Positions 56,977 through 64,000 of a stretch of DNA of 64,000 bases are shown in pieces. Source of the DNA: Micromonospora haikouensis. GTDB lineage: Bacteria; Actinomycetota; Actinomycetes; Mycobacteriales; Micromonosporaceae. Positions within the stretch are counted from its first letter, which is position 1; every line of letters begins with the position of its first letter. The DNA lies in the NCBI RefSeq assembly GCF_900091595.1, contig NZ_FMCW01000026.1, positions 1 to 64,000 on the forward strand, given 5' to 3'. The translations under genes and the position numbers were made by a program. The notes under the pieces are model-generated. The model saw only the letters and a list, made by a program, of their open reading frames with translations, made no database searches and was not told the DNA's origin.

Positions 56977-58162
56977 CCTCCTGCCCGTCGGCCGGCGGGT
57001 CGCGTACTGGCGGGGACGGCGGCGACTGTCGCAGCAGATGCTGGCCGACCGGCTGGGCAAGTCCAAGAGTTGGGTCGACAAGGTCGAGCGAGGCGTCCGA
57101 GCCCTCGACCGGGTCTCCATCCTGCACGATATCGCCGCCGTGCTGCGCATCGACGCGGCGGTGCTGCTCGGCCGCGACGCCCGGCCCGCCGAGGCGACCG
57201 AACGCGCCGAGGGCGTCGAGCGGATCCGGGCGGCCCTGTCGGCGTACGAGATCACGCTCGGCCGCGCCACCCAGCGGCCCGCCGTGCCCGCCGACCGGCT
57301 GGCGCGGCAGGTCGGACACGGGTGGATCACCTACCAGCATGCCCGGTACCCGCAGCTCGTCGACCTGCTCCCGCCGCTGCTGGCCGACGCGCAGCGCACC
57401 CACGCCCGCGATCCCGCGGCGGGGCGCGGGCCGCTGGTCGAGGCGTACCGGATCACGGCCGCACTGCTGGTCAAGGTCGGCGAGGCCGACCTGGCCTGGC
57501 TGGCCGCCGATCGGGCGGTGTCCGCCGCGACCGGCGACCGGGCGCTGGTGGCCGCCGCCGTGGTGCAACTCGGCCAGGCGCTGCGCGCGTCCGGCCGGGC
57601 GCGGGCGGCGAGGTCGGCGGCGCTGGCCGCCGCGTACCGGATCGCCCCGGCCGACCCCGACGACGGTACGCCGCAGGAACTGTCGCTGTGCGGGGCGCTG
57701 CTGGTCCAGGCGGCCCTGGCCGCCGCCCGCCACGGTGACGAGGCTTCCGCCACCGAACTGCTCGGCGAGGCCGCCGCGATGGCGGACCGGGTGGGGGAGA
57801 GGCACGACCACCACCGGACGGGGTTCGGGCCGACGACGGTCGGCTCGGCGCGGGTCGCGGCGGCCGTGGAGCTGGGCGCGGCCCGCGCGGCCGTGACCTG
57901 GCACGAGCGGACGACCCGGCGGGACGCCTGGCGGTGGCTGCCCGCCGAGCACCGGGCCGCGCACCTGCTCGACGCCGCCCGCGCCTACCTTCAGGCCGAC
58001 GACCCGGCCAGTGCCGGCCGGACCCTGGTCGACGCCGATCGCACGGCGCCGGCCGAGGTGCGCCACCGCCCGGCCGCCCGGTCGGTGCTGGCCCAGGTGG
58101 TACGCGACCCGCACGCCCCGGCCACGATCGTGCAGCTAGCGCTCGCCCTCGGGGTCACGTGA
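56963..58162 (+). CDS. Second XRE-family regulator with TPR-like region
   Basis: A 399-residue protein organised like the one at 55412-56605: N-terminal helix-turn-helix (LSQQMLADRLGKSKSWVDKV) followed by repeated Ala-rich helices. The two are clearly distinct in sequence, so they are old paralogues rather than a recent duplication. Starts at GTG inside the small upstream gene. Target unknown. Confidence 0.8.
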   Translation: MDSGDLLPVGRRVAYWRGRRRLSQQMLADRLGKSKSWVDKVERGVRALDRVSILHDIAAVLRIDAAVLLGRDARPAEATERAEGVERIRAALSAYEITLGRATQRPAVPADRLARQVGHGWITYQHARYPQLVDLLPPLLADAQRTHARDPAAGRGPLVEAYRITAALLVKVGEADLAWLAADRAVSAATGDRALVAAAVVQLGQALRASGRARAARSAALAAAYRIAPADPDDGTPQELSLCGALLVQAALAAARHGDEASATELLGEAAAMADRVGERHDHHRTGFGPTTVGSARVAAAVELGAARAAVTWHERTTRRDAWRWLPAEHRAAHLLDAARAYLQADDPASAGRTLVDADRTAPAEVRHRPAARSVLAQVVRDPHAPATIVQLALALGVT

Positions 58163-58251
58163 GCGGGCGGGTGTCGCGACGGGCAGCGACGGCTCGTATC
58201 CTGTGCGCGAAGGCACCACGAAGGCATCTGAAGTCACTGAAGGGGGTCGGT

Positions 58252-60165
58252 GTGAGCAACCGGATCGAGACGCTGGAGTTCCAGGCGGAGGCGCGCCAAC
58301 TGCTCCAGCTGATGGTCCATTCGATCTACTCGAACAAGGACGTCTTCCTGCGGGAGTTGATCTCCAACGCCTCCGACGCGTTGGACAAGCTCCGCTTGGA
58401 GTCCCTGGTCGACAAGGATCTCGCAGCCGACGTCTCCGACCTGCACATCGAGATCGAGGTCGACCGCGACGCGCGCACCCTCACCGTCCGGGACAACGGC
58501 ATCGGCATGTCCCGCGAGGAAGTCGTCCGCCTGATCGGCACGATCGCCAAGTCGGGCACCGCCGAGCTGCTGGCGAAGCTGCGCGAGTCGAAGGACTCGG
58601 CGGCGTCGGCGGACCTGATCGGGCAGTTCGGCGTCGGGTTCTACGCCACGTTCATGGTCGCCGACCGGGTCACCCTGCTCACCCGCCGCGCCGGGGAGAG
58701 CGAGGGCACCCGCTGGGAGTCGACCGGCGAGGGCACCTACAGCGTGGAGACCGTCGACGACGCGCCGCAGGGCACCGCCGTCACCGTGCACCTCAAGCCC
58801 GAGGACAGCGACGACCACCTCTACGACTACACCGCCGAATGGAAGATCCGCGAGATCGTCAAGCGATACTCCGACTTCATCGCCTGGCCGATCCGGATGA
58901 CGGTCGAGCGCAAGGGCGAGGGCGACGAGACCACCCGCGAGGTGCAGACCGTCAACTCGATGAAGGCGCTGTGGGCCCGGCCGCGCAGCGAGGTCGACGA
59001 GGCCGAGTACAAGGAGTTCTACAAGCACGTCAGCCACGACTGGGCCGACCCGCTGGAGACCATCCACATGCGGGGCGAGGGCACCTTCGAGTACGAGGCG
59101 CTGCTGTTCCTGCCGTCGCACGCGCCCGTGGACCTGTTCGCCCCGCAGGCCCGCCGGGGCGTGCAGCTCTACGTCAAGCGCGTGTTCATCATGGACGACT
59201 GCGAAGCGCTGATGCCCAACTACCTGCGCTTCGTCAAGGGCGTCGTCGACGCGCACGACCTGTCGCTCAACATCTCCCGGGAGATCCTCCAGCAGGACCG
59301 CCAGATCCAGGCGGTGCGCCGGCGGCTGGTGAAGAAGATCCTCGCCACCGTCAAGGAGCTGAAGGCCAACGAGGCCGAGAAGTACCGCACCTTCTGGTCG
59401 GAGTTCGGCCCGGCGCTGAAGGAGGGCCTGCTCGACGACCCGGACAACACCGACGCGATCCTCGACGTCGTCTCGGTCGCCTCCACCCACGACCCGGCCG
59501 AGCTGACCGGCCTGCGCGACTACGTGGAGCGGATGAAGGACGGCCAGTCCGACATCTACTACATGACCGGCGAGTCCCGGTCGATGATCGAGAACTCGCC
59601 GCACATGGAGGCTTTCCGCGCCAAGGGCTACGAGGTGCTGATCCTCACCGACCCGGTCGACGAGGTCTGGGTCGAGCGGGTCGGCCAGTTCGACGGCAAG
59701 CCGCTGCGGTCCATCGCCAAGGGCCAGGTCGACCTGGACACCGAGGAGGAGAAGAAGGAGGCCGAGTCCGCCCGCGAGCAGCAGCGCCAGGAGTACGCCG
59801 ACCTGCTGACCTGGATGTCCGGCAAGCTCGCCGACAGCGTGAAGGAGGTCCGGCTCTCCACCCGCCTGACCACCTCCCCGGCGTGCGTCGTCGGCGACGC
59901 CCACGACATCACCCCGACGCTGGAGAAGATGTACCGGGCGATGGGGCACGAGGTGCCGCAGGTCAAGCGGATCCTGGAGCTCAACCCGGGGCACCCGCTG
60001 GTGGAGGGGCTGCGCAAGGCCCACGAGCAGGACGCCGCCGCCGACGGGCTCGCCGACACCGCCGAGCTGCTGTACGGCATGGCGCTGCTGGCCGAAGGCG
60101 GGGAACTGGCCGACCCCTCCCGGTTCACCCGTGTCCTCGCCGACCGGCTGGCCCGTACCCTCTGA
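58252..60165 (+). CDS. htpG: Chaperone HtpG (Hsp90 family)
   Basis: The 637-residue protein shows the GHKL ATPase motifs ELISNASDALDKLR, VRDNGIGMS and IGQFGVGFY, the middle domain (KGVVDAHDLSLNISREILQQ in part), and the dimerising C-terminal domain. It is the cytosolic Hsp90 of bacteria. AAGGGGG lies 5 nt before the GTG start. The length matches the family. Confidence 0.95.
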   Translation: MSNRIETLEFQAEARQLLQLMVHSIYSNKDVFLRELISNASDALDKLRLESLVDKDLAADVSDLHIEIEVDRDARTLTVRDNGIGMSREEVVRLIGTIAKSGTAELLAKLRESKDSAASADLIGQFGVGFYATFMVADRVTLLTRRAGESEGTRWESTGEGTYSVETVDDAPQGTAVTVHLKPEDSDDHLYDYTAEWKIREIVKRYSDFIAWPIRMTVERKGEGDETTREVQTVNSMKALWARPRSEVDEAEYKEFYKHVSHDWADPLETIHMRGEGTFEYEALLFLPSHAPVDLFAPQARRGVQLYVKRVFIMDDCEALMPNYLRFVKGVVDAHDLSLNISREILQQDRQIQAVRRRLVKKILATVKELKANEAEKYRTFWSEFGPALKEGLLDDPDNTDAILDVVSVASTHDPAELTGLRDYVERMKDGQSDIYYMTGESRSMIENSPHMEAFRAKGYEVLILTDPVDEVWVERVGQFDGKPLRSIAKGQVDLDTEEEKKEAESAREQQRQEYADLLTWMSGKLADSVKEVRLSTRLTTSPACVVGDAHDITPTLEKMYRAMGHEVPQVKRILELNPGHPLVEGLRKAHEQDAAADGLADTAELLYGMALLAEGGELADPSRFTRVLADRLARTL

Positions 60166-60204
60166 CGTCTTCCCTCTGACGTCGCGGGGCTCCGTGCGGC
60201 GGTG

Positions 60205-60729
60205 CTACAGCGCTACCCAGTACCGCCGCACGGGGCCCAGCTCGGTGACCCGCACGTCGTCGAGGACGCCGCCGTGGCGTTCGATCGTCCTCGCCGACGC
60301 GTCGTTGTTTACCGCACAGGTGATCAGTACCCGGTCCAGGCCGAGCGTCCGTGCCTCGTCGAGCATCCGGCCCAACGCCCACGTTGCCAGGCCGCGACGG
60401 CGCGCCGACGGTCGGATGCCGTAGCCGATCTGGCCGGCGACACGCAGCAGGAAGTCGGTGAGCTCGTGCCGTAGCGCGATCCCACCGAGCACTCGACCGT
60501 CCTCGACGATCCACCGGTATGTGCAGGGCACCCGCCTGTCGGCCGTCGGTCCGCCGGCTTCCGGGCCCTCGACCAACCGGGCCACCCAGGCCGCGAACCC
60601 GGCGGGGGAGTTCACGTCGTCGTTCGGCCGCAGCCCGAAGCCGTCCTCGTGGACGCCGGGGCCCCACTCGCGATGGGCGTCGAGCCAGGCGTCGTGCAGC
60701 CGGACGGTGGGCGCGATCAGCTCGACCAT
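60205..60729 (-). CDS. GNAT acetyltransferase
   Basis: A 174-residue protein with a GNAT core: VEDGRVLGGIALRHEL, the acetyl-CoA loop SARRRGLATWALGRMLDEA, and NDASARTIERHGGV. Convergent with htpG and 39 bases from it. Substrate unknown. Confidence 0.82.
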   Translation of the reverse strand: MVELIAPTVRLHDAWLDAHREWGPGVHEDGFGLRPNDDVNSPAGFAAWVARLVEGPEAGGPTADRRVPCTYRWIVEDGRVLGGIALRHELTDFLLRVAGQIGYGIRPSARRRGLATWALGRMLDEARTLGLDRVLITCAVNNDASARTIERHGGVLDDVRVTELGPVRRYWVAL

Positions 60730-60828
60730 GCGGCGACGATAGCCCCCGGCGTCGGCACGTGCGGTGCGGGCCGAGCGGCGCTGTCGGCGACGCTGCGGCT
60801 GCCGACGTGCTGCTTGCGGACCCGGAGC

Positions 60829-60861
60829 CGTCCGGCGGCCCGGCAGCCGCGCCGCCGGACG
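60829..60861 (-). terminator. Hairpin terminator of the VTC-domain operon
   Basis: A perfect 11-bp stem (60829-60839 with 60851-60861) with an 11-nt loop begins 10 nt beyond the stop of the minus-strand polyphosphate polymerase-domain gene. Confidence 0.65.
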
Positions 60862-60871
60862 TCGCGGGGAC

Positions 60872-61687
60872 TCAGACCGACGGCGGCGACGACGACGGCG
60901 GTGCCTCCGTGCCGGCGTCCGGCGTGAAGTGCCGCCGCAGGGTGCGTCGCCAGCGGGCGCAGGGCAGTTCGGGGCGCAGGGCCGCCAGTCCGGTCGCGTA
61001 CTTGGAGACGGCAACCGGGCGGTGGCCGTGGCTCCACAGCAGGCGGTCGACGTGCGAGGCGGTCGACCCGGTCTTCGTTTCGACGATGGCCAGTCCGGGC
61101 AGCTCCAGCCGCGCGCCGTGGCCGCCTTCCCAGCACAGTCCGAGGTCGATGGTCGCCCGGCTCGCGGTCGTCGGCAGGAACAGCGTGCTGCGCAGGTATC
61201 TGGTGGTGAGCGTCGAGGCGAACGCGAGGCCGGTCCCGCCGCCGGTGCCGAGCGTCGCGAGGATCCCGTCGACGAACGTCCGGCCGGGCGACAGGGTGCC
61301 GCTGTCGCCGGGGTGGTAGGGCAGCCGGTGCTTGACCGTGCCGCCGCGCGTGCCCTCGGTCTTCACCTCCAGCCAGCACAGGTCCGAATCGACGTACGTC
61401 CGGGTTCTGATCTTGAAACGGCGGCGGCGTCGGTGGGCGGTGAGCCGGTAGCTGACGAGGTCGGGGGTGTCGAAGTACACCGACTCGTACCGGAACGACC
61501 GCCGGCCGTCGATCTCCAGCACCTGCGTGCCGGGGTCGAGCCCGGCGAGCAGGCCCGGCACCTCGGCGGCCGGGAGCAGGTACTTGCGGTCGAACCGGGT
61601 CTGCAGGGCGGCGCGTCCGGTCAGCTCCGCGAGGTCGATCGGCGCGAGGTCGGCCAGCACCGTGGTGGGCGTGGCGAGGGGGATCAT
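60872..61687 (-). CDS. VTC-domain (polyphosphate polymerase-like) protein
   Basis: The 271-residue cytoplasmic protein has the triphosphate-tunnel features of VTC4-like domains: TRFDRKYLLP, FRYESVYFDT, RRRFKIRTRTY, LEVKTEG and IVETKTG. The alternating basic and acidic residues line the tunnel where polyphosphate is made from ATP. Coupled (ATGA) to the DUF4956 gene upstream, a partner seen with it in many bacteria. Activity is inferred from the family. Confidence 0.82.
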   Translation of the reverse strand: MIPLATPTTVLADLAPIDLAELTGRAALQTRFDRKYLLPAAEVPGLLAGLDPGTQVLEIDGRRSFRYESVYFDTPDLVSYRLTAHRRRRRFKIRTRTYVDSDLCWLEVKTEGTRGGTVKHRLPYHPGDSGTLSPGRTFVDGILATLGTGGGTGLAFASTLTTRYLRSTLFLPTTASRATIDLGLCWEGGHGARLELPGLAIVETKTGSTASHVDRLLWSHGHRPVAVSKYATGLAALRPELPCARWRRTLRRHFTPDAGTEAPPSSSPPSV

Positions 61688-62286
61688 CGCGTCGCGCCCG
61701 TCGCGCCCGTCTCGACCGGTCGCCGGGCGGCACCCGTGGTGGCCTTCGGCCGGGAGTAGCGGACGTCGACGACGGTGGTGTCGTTGACCAGGTCGATCCG
61801 TTCCACGTTGGCGGCGTGCACCCGCGCGCCGAGCTGTTGTTCGAGGTGGGCGGTGAGGGCGACCGGGTCGGTCAGCACGGTGTCGAGCACCATGACGTGC
61901 CGCCGGTAGCGGCGCAGAAGCCGGGGGTGGTCGCCGACGTACATGACCGCGAGGATCAGCCCCGTCAGGCCGGCGACCGTCCAGACCGAGGTGCCGGAGA
62001 GCGGGCCGAGGATGCCGAGCGCGAGGGCGGAGAAATAGTACGCCACCTCGTGCTGGTCGAGCTCGGTCGAGCGGAGCCGGATGATCGAGAGTACGCCGAA
62101 CAGACCCAGCCCGAGGCCGGCCCCGACGGTGCCGCTGCTGAGCGAGCTGGCCACGGCGAAGACGCCGACGTTGACGCCGAGGTAGGCGACCACCAGGTCC
62201 CGCCGCCGATGACGGGGGAAGTACAGGGCGAAGACGAGCAGGCCCACGGCGACCAGGTTCATCCCGGTCAGGACCAACCGTGACAT
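61684..62286 (-). CDS. DUF4956 membrane protein
   Basis: A 200-residue protein with about four N-terminal helices and a soluble C-terminal part (ERIDLVNDTTVVDVRY). GLFGVLSIIRLRSTELDQHEVAYYF contains the RLRST motif characteristic of DUF4956 proteins. GAGGAG lies 5-6 nt before the ATG. It probably channels or anchors the VTC-domain enzyme; function unproven. Confidence 0.82.
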   Translation of the reverse strand: MSRLVLTGMNLVAVGLLVFALYFPRHRRRDLVVAYLGVNVGVFAVASSLSSGTVGAGLGLGLFGVLSIIRLRSTELDQHEVAYYFSALALGILGPLSGTSVWTVAGLTGLILAVMYVGDHPRLLRRYRRHVMVLDTVLTDPVALTAHLEQQLGARVHAANVERIDLVNDTTVVDVRYSRPKATTGAARRPVETGATGATR

Positions 62287-62396
62287 TGATGCTCCTCTGA
62301 GGTTTACCCGGCGTCGCGGGGTACGGGGTCGGCGCGCGGGCTGCGGATCGGTGCGGGGCGAGGTGGGGAGGGGTGCGGCGAGGGCGGGGCCAGGGC

Positions 62397-62430
62397 CGCC
62401 CGGCCAGGACCGCGCGGTCCTGGCCGGGCG
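62397..62430 (-). terminator. Hairpin after the carbohydrate-binding protein gene
   Basis: A 15-16-bp perfect stem (62397-62412 with 62415-62430) begins 9 nt beyond the minus-strand stop. It may allow partial read-through into the DUF4956 and VTC genes. Confidence 0.75.
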
Positions 62431-62439
62431 CACCGGGGA

Positions 62440-63843
62440 TCAGGAGCGGATCATGCCGCCGCTGTACTGGCCGGCGGTCACCCCGGTCAACACCCGGGTC
62501 GCGCCCGAGATGCTGCCGCCGGTGTACAGGCCGCCGACGTTCGTGCCGCTGACGCTGCCGCCGGTGTAGACGTCGTACCGCTGGCCGTTGGTGATGCGGT
62601 TCGACGAGATGACGACCTCCCGGAAGCTCTTCGACGCCCGGAACGAGGCCAGCACGGTGCTGCCGGAGACGACGTGCACGATCGTGTTGGCGGCGTAGGT
62701 GGTGCTGAACCGGGGGGCCACCCAGCCCTGGCCGGTGTTCGGCACCGCCTTGAACACGGCCATCGAGGTCAGGCCGGCACCCACCACCGTGCCGCCGGTG
62801 AAGCTGAGCGTCGCGTCGGTGTCGAGCGCGCCCTCGCCGCCGCCCCGGGTGCTGGAGCCGTTGGCGACCACCGTGCCGCCGGCGAAGGTGAGTTCGCCGT
62901 TGGAGTCGAACCCGTCGGTGCCGCCGGTGGCCACGACCGTGCCCCCGGTGACCCGGATGAACGCGTTCGGGGAGGGCTCCATGTGGCCGAGGCCCTCCTC
63001 GGCGGCGTTGACGGCGTCGTCGCTGGCCACGACCGTGGAGTTGCCGCCGCTGATGGTGAGCTTCAGCGCCTCCAGCGCCTCGTACGACCGGGTCACGTTG
63101 ATCGTGCCGCCGGAGATGTTCAGCGCGTTCTCGCCCTTGATGCCGTCGTCGGCGACGGAGACCGAGATCGTGCCGTTGGTGATGTTGACGACGCCCTTTC
63201 CGGCTTCCGTGTCGTTGGACTTGAGCCCGTCGCCGGCGGTCGAGGTGACGGTGATGGCACCGCCGTTGACGGTGAGCGAGTCCTTGCCCCGGATGGCGTC
63301 GTCCACCGCGTTCACGGTGATCGTGCCGGACTGGATGACCAGGTCGTCCTTGCTGACGATGCCGTCCTGGTAGCGGGCCTGCACGGTCAGCGCCCCGGTG
63401 CCGCCGATGGTCAGGTCGGCGGCGCTGAACAGCGCGGCGTCCGGCTCGCCGGTGGTGGTGTAGGTGGTCGCGTCGGTGAGCCTGTTGGTGGTCCCGGCGG
63501 CCAACGTGACAGTGACGGCGTCGGCGTTGGTCACGTACAGGGGCGAGGACGTCGAGTTCGTGATCGAGGCGCCGCTGAGAATGATCTCGACGGTTCCGGC
63601 GGCGGCGGTGTCCACCTTGACGTAGCCGTTGTTCAGCGTGCCGCTGATCTGGTACGAGCCGGGTGCCGTGATGGTGATGGCGCTGCCAGAGACGGTGACG
63701 TTGCTGCCCGCTACGCTCGCGCCGGATCCGTTGAGGGTGATCGTGGCGGTCGGGGCGGCGATGGCGGCGCCGGCGAGCGGGCCGGCCAGCAGAGTGGCCG
63801 TGAGCCCGGCGAGGACGGCGGTTCTGCGGGTGGTCGAGGTCAT
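62440..63843 (-). CDS. Secreted carbohydrate-binding beta-solenoid protein (DUF4353-like)
   Basis: The 467-residue exported protein (signal peptide ending AGAAIAAP) consists of short Thr/Val/Gly-rich repeats such as LTISGGNSTVVASDDAVNAA and FAGGTVVANGSS, typical of DUF4353 carbohydrate-binding domains that occur with CotH and VTC-domain genes. Repeated DGI/DAI/DGL turns (YQDGIVSKDDL, VDDAIRGKDSL, GDGLKSND) suggest a beta-solenoid with Asp-lined, possibly calcium-binding corners. It is likely cell-surface and tied to polyphosphate or coat-like structures. Ligand unknown. Confidence 0.78.
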   Translation of the reverse strand: MTSTTRRTAVLAGLTATLLAGPLAGAAIAAPTATITLNGSGASVAGSNVTVSGSAITITAPGSYQISGTLNNGYVKVDTAAAGTVEIILSGASITNSTSSPLYVTNADAVTVTLAAGTTNRLTDATTYTTTGEPDAALFSAADLTIGGTGALTVQARYQDGIVSKDDLVIQSGTITVNAVDDAIRGKDSLTVNGGAITVTSTAGDGLKSNDTEAGKGVVNITNGTISVSVADDGIKGENALNISGGTINVTRSYEALEALKLTISGGNSTVVASDDAVNAAEEGLGHMEPSPNAFIRVTGGTVVATGGTDGFDSNGELTFAGGTVVANGSSTRGGGEGALDTDATLSFTGGTVVGAGLTSMAVFKAVPNTGQGWVAPRFSTTYAANTIVHVVSGSTVLASFRASKSFREVVISSNRITNGQRYDVYTGGSVSGTNVGGLYTGGSISGATRVLTGVTAGQYSGGMIRS

Positions 63844-64000
63844 GGTGATCCCGTTCTTCGAGGGCAGGTGGATGCGGTCCTGAACGCCGGCTGTTCGGTA
63901 GGTGAACGGCCGGTGAATGCGCCATGGCATCGACAATCATAGATAGATGTTCGATTGGGTCATAGGTCTCGCGGCGGAAAAGCGGTCGCCGCCGCGAATG
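63844..64000 (-). promoter_or_regulatory. Upstream region of the carbohydrate-binding protein gene
   Basis: The segment around 63930-63970 is markedly AT-rich (ATCATAGATAGATGTTCG on the plus strand), as expected for a promoter reading leftward. Exact boxes were not assigned. Confidence 0.35.

Overview
The window looks like chromosomal DNA from a high-GC actinomycete, most likely a Micromonospora or close relative. The evidence is the very GC-rich codon use, the many GTG starts, translational coupling through GTGA/ATGA overlaps, and a palindromic GGGGCCC repeat at 418-470 of a type I recall from Micromonosporaceae intergenic regions. I saw no rRNA, tRNA, IS element or CRISPR array. Starts, domains and motifs were read by eye; family names come from recognition, not from a search.

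Left part (1-14 kb). After the tail of a lytic-transglycosylase-like gene comes an envelope or exopolysaccharide locus. It holds a secreted GH99-like protein, a GT2-GtrA-HprK-like fusion, a PMT/ArnT-type membrane glycosyltransferase, a phospholipase C-like esterase and a second membrane-anchored GH99-like protein, the last four translationally coupled. A secreted beta-helix protein follows. A convergent UvrA-like (DrrC-type) ABC gene at 11757-14029 is broken by an apparent single-base deletion near 13785.

Middle part (14-27 kb). This is mostly housekeeping and envelope functions: a secreted protein with three Cys-bounded repeats, a D-Ala-D-Ala carboxypeptidase with a probable leaderless promoter, an MGDG-synthase-like glycosyltransferase, a polysaccharide deacetylase, a DMT/NIPA-type membrane protein, a cyclophilin, a VanX-like dipeptidase and an esterase. 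An RNA-repair and rescue neighbourhood (DUF6193, rtcB, smpB, kptA), an antitoxin-like protein and a GNAT enzyme follow.

Core (27.4-54.4 kb). A 27-kb single-strand block of 15 tightly coupled genes encodes an unusual nonribosomal peptide synthetase (NRPS) system. Five NRPS proteins carry four adenylation (A) domains, with specificity residues read as Ala, Glu, Thr and Ser, but seven carrier (PCP) domains. Three A domains are preceded by a degenerate or truncated condensation (C) domain. The Glu A domain is interrupted by an FkbM-type methyltransferase. Two SyrP-like Fe(II)/2-oxoglutarate oxygenases, an SDR with a mycofactocin-type insertion and three thioesterase-fold units are present; two of the three have Cys in place of the nucleophilic Ser. 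The stand-alone Cys form resembles the SyrC/CmaE aminoacyl transferases, so it may load the A-less carriers in trans. The tail encodes AzlC/AzlD, a carbon-nitrogen hydrolase, a PLP gamma-lyase-family enzyme and a proline-iminopeptidase-like protein. No MbtH, phosphopantetheinyl transferase or pathway regulator lies in the block.

Right part (54.4-64 kb). A lipoprotein, two XRE-family regulators separated by a 90-bp nested palindrome, htpG and a GNAT enzyme are followed by a minus-strand operon: a carbohydrate-binding beta-solenoid protein, a DUF4956 membrane protein and a VTC-type polyphosphate polymerase-domain protein.
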